From Legionellaceae bacterium (GTDB lineage Bacteria; Pseudomonadota; Gammaproteobacteria; Legionellales; Legionellaceae): DNA of 64,000 bases. Position numbers and translations under genes: made by a program. The notes under the pieces were generated by a model that had not been told where the DNA came from, searched no databases, and saw only the letters and a program-made list of their open reading frames with translations. Shown here in pieces: positions 50,157 to 59,974 of the stretch; within the stretch, counting starts at the first letter, position 1; each line of letters opens with the position of its first letter. The stretch spans positions 45,795 to 109,794 of the forward strand of contig JAFIFT010000007.1 of NCBI GenBank assembly GCA_020831865.1, read 5' to 3'.

Positions 50157-51172
50157 GCAACAGTAACTACTATCGTTTTTTTTATCTGCTGACGGCACTC
50201 GTAAGCTTTTTGTTGTCCAGCCTTGCAATGGCCGCGCCTGACGAGGGGCGGGATGGCTCTGAGAAACAGACCGCTGTGTTCCAGAGTTGGACTTTTGTGG
50301 GAAAGGCTCGCAATGAAGCGGATGAACTCTATTATTATTACTTTCAACTGCAGCAACAGGGGCAATGGACTACGGTTCAGGCTTTACTGCTCAAAGACCG
50401 CTCTCCATCTTATCTGCATTATTACCACAGCGAGGAAACCACGCAGGCGCAACATGAACATAGTTTTCGCGTCGGCAAGACCTTTATGCGCTTTAATCCC
50501 ATTTCCAATTCCTGGATTTTTGGGCTAAAAACCAGCGAAGAGCAGAGCTTTAATTTTCGGGTTGAATTACTACAGCAAAGCGATATGACGCAAAAGAAAA
50601 AGTCCTTGGCAAAGGATATTGATTTAATCATGCTCGCCCCTAAACAGATGAATGGTCATGTGCGTTTTGATGATCACAAAAAAGAGGAGTTTGTGACCGC
50701 CAGGGAAAACTGGTATCGGCATATTCGTCGGGAGGGTCAGAGCAATACGAACCCGTTAATAGAGGGAGTCTTTTGTTTTTTTGACGATCAAAGCCGACTG
50801 TATGCGTTATCCGTGCCTTTGGAACGAGCGCAATCGGCATCAGAGGTGGTTTGGTTAAACGCCAAGGGAGCTCCCATTAATGTGTCGCAATTCATTCAGC
50901 TTAAGGAGCGGGGCGAGGATAGCCTGATCCTGTCACTCGCTGTGCCTGCCAGGCGCTTTACGCTGTCCCATCTGTTAACAGGAAGCGAGAATCAGCCTGA
51001 TCTAAAAGCCGGCTTTATCGAGAGAAAAAACAAACGTGCCGGCTTTTGCTTTATCGACACGGTAGGGCTTACTCCGCAACCAGGGGTGATTCCGCTGTCT
51101 CCCACTCCAAAACCTCAAGATCCGCAAGCGGGCTGGCATCAGGGCGCAATAATTGCTGTTCGAGATTTTTAA
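50153..51172 (+). CDS. Exported hypothetical protein
   Basis: A 339-residue protein with signal peptide [20 protein letters not shown] ending at AMA near residue 27. The mature part is beta-rich with many aromatic and charged residues ([20 protein letters not shown]) and ends in a Pro-rich stretch ([13 protein letters not shown]). I recognise no family. It overlaps lpxK by 4 nt, suggesting coexpression with lipid A genes, and its last 104 nt overlap the 3' end of ttcA on the opposite strand. Confidence 0.6.
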   Translation: MSNSNYYRFFYLLTALVSFLLSSLAMAAPDEGRDGSEKQTAVFQSWTFVGKARNEADELYYYYFQLQQQGQWTTVQALLLKDRSPSYLHYYHSEETTQAQHEHSFRVGKTFMRFNPISNSWIFGLKTSEEQSFNFRVELLQQSDMTQKKKSLAKDIDLIMLAPKQMNGHVRFDDHKKEEFVTARENWYRHIRREGQSNTNPLIEGVFCFFDDQSRLYALSVPLERAQSASEVVWLNAKGAPINVSQFIQLKERGEDSLILSLAVPARRFTLSHLLTGSENQPDLKAGFIERKNKRAGFCFIDTVGLTPQPGVIPLSPTPKPQDPQAGWHQGAIIAVRDF

Positions 51173-51926
51173 AGGACCAGAAGTTTTTATCCATTAATTG
51201 GCTGGGTTTGATACTTTGCAAGGCATGTAATAAATTACTGGGCACCTTGGGGTTGTCTTTCGCCAGTTCATCAATCAGCCGTCCGACTTTTTTTCTCGCC
51301 AGATTTTCCTGAGAGCCGCAGAGATTACAGGGAATAATGGGGTAGGCTTGTTCTTCTGCATACTGGATAATGTCGTTTTCTTGCACATAGCATAGTGGTC
51401 TAATAACAATGTGTTTGCGATTATCGCTTAAGAGTTTGGGGGGCATGGAGCGAATGTCGCCATTATAGAGCATAGACATCAACAGGGTGCGGATTAAGTC
51501 ATCCCGGTGATGTCCGAGGGCGATTTTGGTATAGCCATGTTCTTCTGCATAGCGATATATAATGCCTCGGCGTAAGCGTGAGCAAAGTGAACAATAGGTT
51601 TTACCCTCTGGGATTTTGTCTTTGACAATACTGTAGGTATCCCGCCTTACGATCTCATGCGCAATATTGCGCTCCTGTAGCCAGGCTTTCAGCTTACTGT
51701 CATCCCATCCGGGTTGTGCCTGATCGAGCGTGAACGCGAATACTTCAAATTTATTCCCACTGCGCAGGCGCAGTACATTGAGTAAGCTCAGAAGGGTAAA
51801 TGAATCCTTACCGCCGGAAAGACAGACCATGACCCGATCGCCTTTTTGGATCATATGGTAGTCAGCAATCGCTTTGCCAGTGTAATGCAGAAGTTTTTTT
51901 TCTATCGCAGAGGAAGTCACAGCCAT
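51069..51926 (-). CDS. ttcA: tRNA 2-thiocytidine synthetase TtcA
   Basis: TtcA thiolates C32 of certain tRNAs using ATP and an iron-sulfur cluster. The 285-residue protein has the PP-loop [12 protein letters not shown], the cysteine pair [17 protein letters not shown] and [15 protein letters not shown] 51926 is chosen because the upstream in-frame part (to 52112) is unlike TtcA and overlaps the promoter of the divergent gene; AAGG precedes it. The 3' end overlaps the convergent gene by 104 nt. Confidence 0.93.
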   Translation of the reverse strand: MAVTSSAIEKKLLHYTGKAIADYHMIQKGDRVMVCLSGGKDSFTLLSLLNVLRLRSGNKFEVFAFTLDQAQPGWDDSKLKAWLQERNIAHEIVRRDTYSIVKDKIPEGKTYCSLCSRLRRGIIYRYAEEHGYTKIALGHHRDDLIRTLLMSMLYNGDIRSMPPKLLSDNRKHIVIRPLCYVQENDIIQYAEEQAYPIIPCNLCGSQENLARKKVGRLIDELAKDNPKVPSNLLHALQSIKPSQLMDKNFWSFKNLEQQLLRPDASPLADLEVLEWETAESPLVAE

Positions 51927-52103
51927 ACAAACAGCCTTATTAATTGCAGGGGCGGCTAGTATAAGAGAAAATGCACCAGGATAGAAGAGCGCCGTCTGAT
52001 CTGGCAAGTCTTTCGCAACCAGCCCTTTTGCTGAGATATATTGCAGAATAGGCGAGTTATGATCTAAAAAAGTACCAATAACACCAAGTGAGTGGTTTAA
52101 TAT

Positions 52104-52132
52104 TTGACACAATGGTGTTGTTTTGGTATTAT
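52104..52132 (+). promoter_or_regulatory. Strong sigma-70 promoter for the F-box/ankyrin gene
   Basis: A consensus -35 TTGACA (52104-52109) and TATTAT (52127-52132) with a 17 nt spacer. It lies 68 nt before the ATG at 52200, in a non-coding gap once ttcA starts at 51926. Confidence 0.7.
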
Positions 52133-52199
52133 TTTTGAGCTGATTAATAAATAATCATAGCACTCCATATTTAACCTTTAATTTCGGATTGAGATCATT

Positions 52200-54248
52200 A
52201 TGCCCCTAGCCAAAACTATTTCCCCTGAAGAGGCACTACTAGCGCAGCTGCCAAAGGAGGTAATCTATTCTATCACGAATTATCTGAGTTTTTCCGATTA
52301 TCTTAATGCCTTGACCGTCAAAAAAAAATCTCCCTTTGCTCGCTTTTCAGATGACACCGTGCATGCCTTAAAACAAGCCTGTTACTTTTTTCCTCATGAT
52401 TTTCCGCAGATTTATGAGCAAGCTAAAAAAACGGAACGTTGTCACTTACCTCAAAAAAATCCGTCTGATGCTCAAGTCAGTGGAGAGGGTTTCGACCAAT
52501 GGGAGACATTGCGTTGTGATTATGAGAAAGGAGATATTGAGTACTATGAGTCGTATATCAACCAGTTGAAGGAAAAATCTGGCAATGGGGAGGCATTGAC
52601 TCAGGAAGAGCGCCTGTATCTTGAATTCTTCGAACAGAAGTTAGAACCGAGTCGGCTTTTTTGGGCCGCCAAATCTGGTGATCTGGCATTTATAAAGCAG
52701 AAATTAGACCGAGCCCCCCTTTTTTGGTTTATCACTCTCAAGGATAAAAATGGCTTTTCCATGCTTGATTGGGCCAAAAGAAACCAGCATCAGGCGATGC
52801 TAGAGTATGTGTTAGAACGTGTTTACACCAATTATAATTATGCTAACAGTCTGGGGGCCGTTCAGCCTGATACATGGTCCATTGGCTATGGTATTCGTTT
52901 TCTTCATCTGGCTATTGCCTGCCAACATCAGCCCAAGAACGTAGAAAAAAAATCATGGGTACGGGATTTGTCAAACCCATTACCTGATGAGCTGGGGAAC
53001 ACGCTATTACATTACGCCGCCCGCAACCGGGATTTGTTTTGGCTTAAAACGCTTCTAAAAAATAAGACGCTCGATATTGAAGCGGTAGATGCGGCCGGCA
53101 ATACGCCTTTATTAACGGCAGCCCAACTTGGGAACTGGCAGGCGGTTGATTGTTTGATTGCAGCCGGTGCCAAGACAAGCGCACGTAATACGGCCGGAAA
53201 AAAACTAAAGAGCTTTATGGCAAGCCAGCCTGGTATGCCACAGACCTTGAGTGCGTTGCATCTTGCGGCCAAATATTTTTCCTGTAAAGAATTTTATCAT
53301 CTCACGCAGCAATGTCAGCATGCCTCTCTGCATGAACGTGGACCGGGCGGTTTCAGCCTGCTGCACTACGCCATACAAAACCCTGATGCGGTACGACTGA
53401 TCCAGTTTTTGATCAATCATAACGTCGATATGCAGCACAAGGATGCACAAGGTCGAAGCGCCTGTTTTCTGGCCATGGAGGCAGGGCGCCTGGATTTGGT
53501 CAGGCTGATGTTGAATCAGGGCAGCGTTCTGTTTAGCGAAAATAATAAATGGATGCAGGAGTTATATTTGGCTGTGCCTCGGGTGCACTCTTTGTTCGTA
53601 TCTAAATTGAGTGCTGAAAAAAATGGGGCATTTAACGAGCTCTGTACGGCTACCGATATCAATGGCCATACTCCCCTGCAACGCGCTGTTTTATACGGCA
53701 GACCTGAAACGGTGGCAGCGTTGTTGGCATTGAAAAACACAGATAACAAAAATCTGCTCCATCTTGCGGCACGTTCTCAATTTGCGGATATTGAGTATTT
53801 GTGGCCCTATTGTGGCGCGGATAAAGAAAGCGTAGATACGGAGGCGAATACCCCATTGCATCTGGCGGTTATGAACGGTCATACGGCACTGGTGTTTCGC
53901 CTGTTAAAAGAAGGTGTGCGTTGGGATGTAAAAAATCAACAAAATAAAACGGCAATGGCGCTTGCGAAAAACTGTCCTGATGCTGCCATACGCGGCGTGT
54001 TCAAACTGCAACGCATGATACGGGATGAGTCGTTTTCACATGGTTTGTTTGGCAGAAAATATTCTTCGCGGGAGAAATTGGACGCAAAAGTGCTGGAGCA
54101 GGTTATCCTGCATGGTGCTGATCCCGACAATATTTCGCCGGAACAGCGTAAGCGACTGGAAGGGCTCGGTGGCTCCATTCGCAAGCTGATAAGCCTGTTT
54201 GAGCCTGGAAGAGCAGAGAGCAGCTCTTCGCACACCAATACGCATTAA
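52200..54248 (+). CDS. F-box-like/ankyrin-repeat protein, candidate host-directed effector
   Basis: A 682-residue protein without signal peptide or membrane helix. Residues about 8-50 form an F-box-like segment: LPKEVIYSITNYLSFSDYLN followed by hydrophobic spacing typical of LPxEVxxxIxxYL. Ankyrin repeats occur around 267-335 (TLLHYAARN), 384-444 (FSLLHYAIQN) and 489-590 (TPLQRAVLYG and TPLHLAVMNG). Legionella AnkB and LegU-type effectors share the F-box plus ankyrin build and recruit host SCF ubiquitin ligases; by analogy this may do the same. Ser-rich C-terminus. It has its own consensus promoter and lies alone between ttcA and acnA. Confidence 0.75.
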   Translation: MPLAKTISPEEALLAQLPKEVIYSITNYLSFSDYLNALTVKKKSPFARFSDDTVHALKQACYFFPHDFPQIYEQAKKTERCHLPQKNPSDAQVSGEGFDQWETLRCDYEKGDIEYYESYINQLKEKSGNGEALTQEERLYLEFFEQKLEPSRLFWAAKSGDLAFIKQKLDRAPLFWFITLKDKNGFSMLDWAKRNQHQAMLEYVLERVYTNYNYANSLGAVQPDTWSIGYGIRFLHLAIACQHQPKNVEKKSWVRDLSNPLPDELGNTLLHYAARNRDLFWLKTLLKNKTLDIEAVDAAGNTPLLTAAQLGNWQAVDCLIAAGAKTSARNTAGKKLKSFMASQPGMPQTLSALHLAAKYFSCKEFYHLTQQCQHASLHERGPGGFSLLHYAIQNPDAVRLIQFLINHNVDMQHKDAQGRSACFLAMEAGRLDLVRLMLNQGSVLFSENNKWMQELYLAVPRVHSLFVSKLSAEKNGAFNELCTATDINGHTPLQRAVLYGRPETVAALLALKNTDNKNLLHLAARSQFADIEYLWPYCGADKESVDTEANTPLHLAVMNGHTALVFRLLKEGVRWDVKNQQNKTAMALAKNCPDAAIRGVFKLQRMIRDESFSHGLFGRKYSSREKLDAKVLEQVILHGADPDNISPEQRKRLEGLGGSIRKLISLFEPGRAESSSSHTNTH

Positions 54249-54270
54249 CCTCCAGAACGCAAGGGCGCCG

Positions 54271-54310
54271 GCAGGCGTCTGTTGGTGCCTTTGGCACCCA
54301 GGCGGCCTGC
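54271..54310. other. Nested hairpin between ankyrin gene and acnA
   Basis: GCAGGC (54271-54276) can pair with GCCTGC (54305-54310), enclosing a perfect GGTGCC/GGCACC hairpin (54284-54298, loop TTT). It sits between convergent genes and probably slows or ends transcription, but no T-run follows, so a terminator is only a guess. Confidence 0.35.
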
Positions 54311-54326
54311 ACTGGCTACAGAGCGA

Positions 54327-56999
54327 TTACAACATATTACGCAGCACGTACTGTAAAATCCCGCCGTGGCGATAGTACTCCAACTCATTAGCGGTATCTA
54401 TCCGACATAATACGGCTACTTCGTCTTGCGTACCATCGGTGCGGCGGATACACATTGTCAGTTGCTCGCCGGGCTGTAAAGCGTCACTGAGTGCTATTGA
54501 GATGTGCTCTGCACCATCTAACTGCAGAGTTTTGCGCGTGCTGCCTTCGTCAAACTGCAAGGGGAGTACGCCCATCCCGATGAGATTCGATCGGTGGATC
54601 CGTTCAAAACTCTCGGCAATAACCGCTTTGACCCCCAGTAAACGGGTGCCTTTGGCCGCCCAGTCCCGTGAGGAGCCCGTACCATATTCTTTACCCGCCA
54701 CTACGATGAGGGGAGTATTATCTGCCTGATATTGCATGGCAGCATCGTAAATTGGCATGACGCTATCGTTGGGCAGATAGCGGGTATACCCCCCTTCCAC
54801 GTCTGGCGTCATTTCATTACGGATACGGATATTGGCAAAGGTACCACGCATCATAATTTCATGATTGCCGCGGCGTGAGCCGTACGAGTTAAAGTCAACT
54901 TCCATCACGCCCTTTGACTTCAGGTACTCCCCGGCGGGGGAGTTGGCCTTGATGGCGCCGGCAGGAGAAATATGATCGGTGGTAATCGAGTCGCCAAAGA
55001 GCGCTAATATCCGAGCTTGCTTTATTGCCTCAATGGGTTGGGGATTCTTGGGCAGGTTTTCAAAGAAAGGCGGATACTGGATGTAGGTGGAATCTTCTTT
55101 CCAGGCATAGGTGCTGTCAGAGCCGGTTTTAATGGCTTGCCAGCTGGCATCGCCGGCGAAGACTTCAGCATATTCCTTGCGAAACATGCTGCCACTGACT
55201 TTGGCGACCTGTTCTGCGATTTCGGCATTGCTCGGCCAGAGATCTTTCAGATAGACTGGTTTGCCCTGCTGATCCTGACCGAGAGGGTCTTTGCTCAGAT
55301 CAAGGCGGGTACTTCCTGCCAGCGCGTAAGCGACAACCAATGGAGGAGAGGCCAGCCAGTTGGCCAGAACTTGCGGATGAACACGCCCTTCAAAGTTGCG
55401 GTTTCCTGATAGTACAGAGCTCACGACCATGCCATTTTTATCAATACAGTCACGGATGTGATCCGGTAAGGGGCCGGAATTCCCAATACAGGTGGTACAA
55501 CCATAGCCCACCAGATTAAAGCCCAGTTCGTCAAGATAGCGCTGCAACCCGGCATGGTGCAGATAGTCGGTCACGACTTTAGAGCCGGGAGCCAGTGAGG
55601 ATTTCACCCAGGGTTTCCGCATCAGGCCTTTCTCAACCGCTTTTTTGGCGACCAGACCGGCAGCCATCAGGACACTGGGGTTTGATGTATTGGTACAGCT
55701 GGTGATGGCGGCAATGACCACATCACCATGGTGCAGAGACCAGTCTTCCCCTTCGACAGGAAAGGCGGTATCCAATTCTTCGGCTTTGCCATTTTGCTTG
55801 GCAAGGAGATCAAATTCAGTGGCGACCGTTGACAAGGTGACTTTATCCTGCGGACGTTTTGGTCCTGCCAGAGAGGGCTCCACACTGGCCAGATCAAGCT
55901 CCAGGGTATCAGTAAATACCGGATCGGCATCACCCGCCTCATACCACATGCCCTGTGCCTTACAATAGGCTTCAATCAAGGCAATGGTGTGCTCATCTCG
56001 CCCGGTGAGACGCATATAGCGCAAGGTTTCTTTATCCACCGGGAAGAAGCCGCAGGTAGCGCCGTACTCAGGTGCCATATTGGATATGGTCGCTCGATCG
56101 GCCAGTGGTAACTCCGCCAGACCGTCCCCGTAAAACTCAACAAATTTGCCCACGACACCTTTTTGACGCAACATTTGCGTCACGGTGAGGACCAGATCTG
56201 TGGCGGTAATCCCTTCGGCCAGTTTGCCGCTCAGTTTGAAGCCAATCACTTCCGGTATCAGCATGGAAACCGGTTGACCGAGCATTGCCGCCTCGGCCTC
56301 AATGCCACCCACACCCCAGCCCAAAATACCAAGACCATTGATCATGGTTGTATGGGAGTCGGTTCCTACCAGAGTGTCGGGATAGGCGTAGAGTTTACCT
56401 TGGTCTTCACTGCTCCAGACGGTTTTGCCCAGATACTCCAGATTGACCTGATGACAAATACCCGTGCCTGGTGGCACCACCTGGAAATTGGCAAAGGCTT
56501 TTTGCCCCCAGCGCAGAAATTCATAGCGCTCGTGGTTGCGCCGCATTTCAATGTCGGTGTTAAACTTCAAGGCACCGGCAGAGGCAAATTTGTCGACCAT
56601 TACGGAATGGTCAATTACTAAATCGACAGGTGATAAGGGGGAAATCTGTTCGGCTTTGCCTCCCATTTTTTCAATGGCAGTCCGCATGGCGGCTAAATCA
56701 ACGACGGCGGGTACACCGGTAAAATCCTGCATCAGAACCCGGGCAGGGCGGTATGCAATTTCATGACGTGAGGACTGATGCGAAAGCCAGTCCGCAACCG
56801 CTTTAATATCCTCAGTGGTAACGCTGCTGCCATCTTCAAAACGCAACAGATTTTCAAGCAGAACTTTCAAGGAAAAAGGCAGTTTCCGGATACCATCCAG
56901 CTCCTTTTTCTCTGCTTCAGGAAGACTAAAATAATGGTAGGTTTTACCGTCCACCTCTAATTTTTTAGTGGTTTGCAGACTATCTTGTCCAACTTTCAT
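54327..56999 (-). CDS. acnA: Aconitate hydratase A
   Basis: AcnA interconverts citrate and isocitrate in the TCA cycle and uses a 4Fe-4S cluster. At 890 residues it is the usual AcnA/IRP-like size. The cluster cysteines are in [12 protein letters not shown] and [14 protein letters not shown]; the C-terminal swivel domain carries [14 protein letters not shown]. This is the A-type, and no B-type gene is seen in the window. It is monocistronic, convergent with the ankyrin gene and divergent from ubiX. Confidence 0.97.
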   Translation of the reverse strand: MKVGQDSLQTTKKLEVDGKTYHYFSLPEAEKKELDGIRKLPFSLKVLLENLLRFEDGSSVTTEDIKAVADWLSHQSSRHEIAYRPARVLMQDFTGVPAVVDLAAMRTAIEKMGGKAEQISPLSPVDLVIDHSVMVDKFASAGALKFNTDIEMRRNHERYEFLRWGQKAFANFQVVPPGTGICHQVNLEYLGKTVWSSEDQGKLYAYPDTLVGTDSHTTMINGLGILGWGVGGIEAEAAMLGQPVSMLIPEVIGFKLSGKLAEGITATDLVLTVTQMLRQKGVVGKFVEFYGDGLAELPLADRATISNMAPEYGATCGFFPVDKETLRYMRLTGRDEHTIALIEAYCKAQGMWYEAGDADPVFTDTLELDLASVEPSLAGPKRPQDKVTLSTVATEFDLLAKQNGKAEELDTAFPVEGEDWSLHHGDVVIAAITSCTNTSNPSVLMAAGLVAKKAVEKGLMRKPWVKSSLAPGSKVVTDYLHHAGLQRYLDELGFNLVGYGCTTCIGNSGPLPDHIRDCIDKNGMVVSSVLSGNRNFEGRVHPQVLANWLASPPLVVAYALAGSTRLDLSKDPLGQDQQGKPVYLKDLWPSNAEIAEQVAKVSGSMFRKEYAEVFAGDASWQAIKTGSDSTYAWKEDSTYIQYPPFFENLPKNPQPIEAIKQARILALFGDSITTDHISPAGAIKANSPAGEYLKSKGVMEVDFNSYGSRRGNHEIMMRGTFANIRIRNEMTPDVEGGYTRYLPNDSVMPIYDAAMQYQADNTPLIVVAGKEYGTGSSRDWAAKGTRLLGVKAVIAESFERIHRSNLIGMGVLPLQFDEGSTRKTLQLDGAEHISIALSDALQPGEQLTMCIRRTDGTQDEVAVLCRIDTANELEYYRHGGILQYVLRNML

Positions 57000-57084
57000 G
57001 CACTGACTCCGAATATAGAAAGCAGGTAGTTTAGCTTATTTTTTTAGAAATTTCATGTATCCGCATGGTGTCAGAAATACCGTA

Positions 57085-57121
57085 CTGCCAATCGGTTATT
57101 TTTACTGTTATAATCAGTAAA
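57085..57121 (+). promoter_or_regulatory. ubiX promoter with overlapping palindrome
   Basis: A perfect TATAAT (57109-57114) is preceded, after 18 nt, by CTGCCA (57085-57090). The -10 box lies exactly inside an inverted repeat, TTTACTG (57101-57107) and CAGTAAA (57115-57121), whose position suggests an operator. The regulator is unknown. Confidence 0.45.
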
Positions 57122-57149
57122 TGCATGCCATATTCCAGATGACAGGACA

Positions 57150-57755
57150 ATGAAAGAACGTATATTGATCGGTATTAGCGGGGCTTCTGGTATTATTTAC
57201 GGCATCCGTCTTTTGGAGTTATTGCACAATACGCCTTATGAAACGCATCTGATTGTCAGCAAGGCGGCACAGCAAACCCGGCTTTGTGAAACCAGTCTCA
57301 GTGCGGCTGATCTGCGGGCACTGGCTGACCACTACTATCCCATCAATGATATTGGGGCGTGTCTGTCCAGTGGTTCCTATAAAACCAAGGGTATGATTAT
57401 TGCGCCCTGTTCCATGAGTTCCCTGGCGGCTATTGCCAATGGCATTACCAGTAATCTTCTGACCCGCGCCGCGGATGTTATCTTGAAGGAACGGCGGATG
57501 CTGGTCATGATGGTGCGCGAAACTCCCCTACATCTGGGGCACTTGGAAAATATGCAAAAGGTAACCCGGATGGGGGCTATTGTGGCACCTCCGGTTCCTG
57601 CCTTTTACAATCAACCCCAAAGTATAGATGACCTTATCAATCATAGCGTGGGGCGGGTTTTAGATTTGTTTGATATCGATGTCGATGTGGTCAAGCGTTG
57701 GAAGAGTGAGCATGCCTCCGGTACTGGCCAGACCAGCCCCCAATCCGGAAAATAA
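57150..57755 (+). CDS. ubiX: Flavin prenyltransferase UbiX
   Basis: UbiX makes prenylated FMN for the decarboxylase UbiD in ubiquinone synthesis. The 201-residue flavoprotein opens RILIGISGASGIIYGIRLLE, and contains CSMSSLAAIANGITSNLLTR and VRETPLHLGHLENM, all family hallmarks. A ribosome site ACAGGA precedes ATG 57150. It converges with the DUF4168 gene. Confidence 0.95.
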   Translation: MKERILIGISGASGIIYGIRLLELLHNTPYETHLIVSKAAQQTRLCETSLSAADLRALADHYYPINDIGACLSSGSYKTKGMIIAPCSMSSLAAIANGITSNLLTRAADVILKERRMLVMMVRETPLHLGHLENMQKVTRMGAIVAPPVPAFYNQPQSIDDLINHSVGRVLDLFDIDVDVVKRWKSEHASGTGQTSPQSGK

Positions 57756-57788
57756 ACCACCGAACCGGGCGCGAGGTCGATACCAGGC

Positions 57789-58151
57789 TTACATCATCGT
57801 CTGGATTTTTTTCACTAATTCAGGGTCTTGCTGGATAGTTTGCGCAAGTTTGTTATATTCTTCCAGTGTTAATCCGTTATCGATAATTGCTTTTGTCATA
57901 TCGGTATGGGCTTGCTGTTGTAAGCTTTGTGCTTTTTGTTGATCCGTTTCGCCTTGCATTTCCGTCTGGTATTTTTGTTGAATCTGGCTAATAGCTTTTG
58001 ATGCCAGTACAAATTTTTTCAGGTCGGCGTCTTCGATTTGCGCGTTGCCCGCTTGGCTGGCATTGGTGGTGGCCTGAGGGGTATCGGCGGTAGCTAGCAG
58101 TGGTAGGGAAAATCCGGCTAACATGGATAAGACTATCAGTATGTTTTTCAT
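57789..58151 (-). CDS. Exported DUF4168 protein
   Basis: A 120-residue secreted or periplasmic protein with signal MKNILIVLSMLAGFSLPLLA. The mature part is helical and Gln/Lys-rich with FVLASKAISQIQQKYQ and the C-terminal LTLEEYNKLAQTIQQDPEL, which matches DUF4168. Its function is unknown. It is monocistronic, between ubiX (convergent) and fliK (divergent). Confidence 0.8.
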   Translation of the reverse strand: MKNILIVLSMLAGFSLPLLATADTPQATTNASQAGNAQIEDADLKKFVLASKAISQIQQKYQTEMQGETDQQKAQSLQQQAHTDMTKAIIDNGLTLEEYNKLAQTIQQDPELVKKIQTMM

Positions 58152-58344
58152 GTTTCACTCCAGTTGATTGAATGATAGATCATCAGTTCAAGATTCTTGT
58201 ATTTCTACTACAGAATCTCTTCCTCTAACACCCTAGTTGATGACAGCGCAAATAGCAAATTTCAGGGTAAACGCGGCTGTCGCAATTATGGTATAAAAAT
58301 TGCATAATTTTGGGTATGGCCACGAAAATGAAAGGATAGTGGAA

Positions 58345-59652
58345 ATGATGGACTTGTCTGCCGTACTGGATATATTACAAAGTCCTGGTGGCAAAGTAAT
58401 GCCTGTGCAGGACAATGATCGCGGGAATGATCGTGGGGTGGATGATTTTCTTTTGTTGATACCGGCCTTGCTGCTCTCGGCAGCGTCGTCCTCTGCGCCA
58501 GCGTCTGTTGCGGAGCCTCGTATTGATGACTCCCTGAACAGCGATGCGTCTGCAACGTCTGAAAATACAACAGGTAATTTACACGCCGCGCCAAACGTGT
58601 GGTTTGATCCGGAACATTTTTTTGCCTCGGAAACGGAGACAGCAGAAAAGAATCTGGATGCAGTGGAGGAGGAAGCGTCAGGAGCGGAGGATAGTAACGC
58701 CGTGCTATTGCAGCTGCCCTGCGAGCCTGAGCCGTTGGAGGATAAGGCCGCGGTAGCAGACAACACAGCGCCCGTACTTTCACTGCCGCACATGAGCCGC
58801 CTAGATCGTTCCGCTGGAGACTCTGACAGTCAGACTAGGTTTTCATCGGCAGAAAGTACCAAATCCTCCCTTCCTGTGGCTAACCATATCGAGAGGGCAA
58901 ACGTTGCGGCCACGCTAACGTCCTTGCCCGCATCGGAGCCCCCTGAAACCTCATATACTCTGAGCCAGGCTGAACCTGACGGGGGGATGGCCAGGGAGCC
59001 TCATCGTTATCAAGCGGATGCGGATAATCTACCGCAGGTGACGAATGTGACCAATACGGCCAATCTAGTGAATGTGTCCACTATGACGTCTGTTGGCGGT
59101 GACAACGCGATGCCGATGTTGTCAGACCATGCCATAGAACTGTCGGAGTCTATGCTTTCGGTAACACCCGGCGCTCCTTTAGAGCATCCCCATCCTGCAA
59201 CGCAGATGAGCCCCTCGCACAATGTCGTTCGTCCCTTTGAGTTGCCACAGCATATTCAGCACAAAGGCTGGGGCGATCATTTTAATCAACAGATCGTTTG
59301 GTTAGGGCAGCAAAAAATACAATCAGCTGTTTTGCGTTTAAATCCAAAAGACGTTGGCCCCCTGGAAGTAAGTATTAAAATGCTTGAAAAGGGCGCCTCG
59401 CTTCATATCAATACCCATAGCCCACAGGTGCAGGAGCTGATTGAGCAGTCGTTGCCCCGACTGCGAGAAATGTTGCTGAGTCAGGGTGTGCAACTTGATC
59501 AGGTCAATATCGAGCAACGTAATCCGCAATCCAGACAAAACAGTCCCATGCCGGCTTACCAACAAACAGCGGAGGCAGCAGTGGAAGAGGCCGCTGCGGC
59601 TGCTGAGGAGCTGCGTACTGTGAGCTCAGGATTGGTCGATTATTTTGCCTGA
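58345..59652 (+). CDS. fliK: Flagellar hook-length control protein FliK
   Basis: FliK measures hook length and switches the flagellar export gate to filament substrates. The 435-residue product has a long, poorly conserved, Ser/Ala/Glu-rich N-terminal ruler and a C-terminal Flg_hook domain (about 305-395) with LNPKDVGPLEVSIKMLEKG and LREMLLSQGVQLDQVNI. ATG 58345 (tandem ATGATG) follows GGATAGTGGAA; the frame opens at 58300 without better support. No other flagellar gene is in the window, so it is isolated from the main cluster. Confidence 0.82.
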   Translation: MMDLSAVLDILQSPGGKVMPVQDNDRGNDRGVDDFLLLIPALLLSAASSSAPASVAEPRIDDSLNSDASATSENTTGNLHAAPNVWFDPEHFFASETETAEKNLDAVEEEASGAEDSNAVLLQLPCEPEPLEDKAAVADNTAPVLSLPHMSRLDRSAGDSDSQTRFSSAESTKSSLPVANHIERANVAATLTSLPASEPPETSYTLSQAEPDGGMAREPHRYQADADNLPQVTNVTNTANLVNVSTMTSVGGDNAMPMLSDHAIELSESMLSVTPGAPLEHPHPATQMSPSHNVVRPFELPQHIQHKGWGDHFNQQIVWLGQQKIQSAVLRLNPKDVGPLEVSIKMLEKGASLHINTHSPQVQELIEQSLPRLREMLLSQGVQLDQVNIEQRNPQSRQNSPMPAYQQTAEAAVEEAAAAAEELRTVSSGLVDYFA

Positions 59653-59832
59653 TGACAAGTAGTGGCTTGATGTACGCTGAGTCGGTTTATGGCCGGATGA
59701 GCGTCATGCGGAACAGGCAAAAACATCCACAGCATAGGCGGTGAGGCAAGACTGCTGGCAGAGTGCATACTGGTTGATTCTCCAGCAGCGTGGGCAGGGC
59801 TTTATTTTCAAGGACTTCTACAGAATACGCAC

Positions 59833-59863
59833 AAGTTTATCCACAGAAAATGTGGATAAACTT
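59833..59863. promoter_or_regulatory. Perfect palindrome of two DnaA boxes
   Basis: AAGTTTATCCACA (59833-59845) and its exact reverse complement (59851-59863) flank a GAAAA loop. Each arm contains a perfect 9-mer DnaA box: TTATCCACA at 59837-59845 and TGTGGATAA at 59851-59859. A run of six T (59862-59867) overlaps its end, so it could also act as a weak intrinsic terminator for fliK, 180 nt upstream. Confidence 0.6.
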
Positions 59864-59965
59864 TTTTATCAAAAAATTAAACATCAATAAAAAATTGTTA
59901 TAAATCAATTTGTTGCTGTTATATGCGCTGAAATGGATCACAGCAGCCCGCAAAAGTCATGAAAG

Positions 59966-59974
59966 TTATCCACA
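59966..59974 (+). promoter_or_regulatory. Third perfect DnaA box
   Basis: TTATCCACA at 59966-59974, about 105 nt after the palindrome and beyond the AT-rich segment. A weaker look-alike, ACATCCACA, is at 59723-59731 with two mismatches. Confidence 0.55.

Noticed and set aside
58233..58793. Two long minus-strand open frames (186 and 165 codons) opposite fliK
   Set aside because: Both are low-complexity mirrors of the Ser/Ala/Glu-rich fliK ruler; the Flg_hook domain on the plus strand decides the coding strand.
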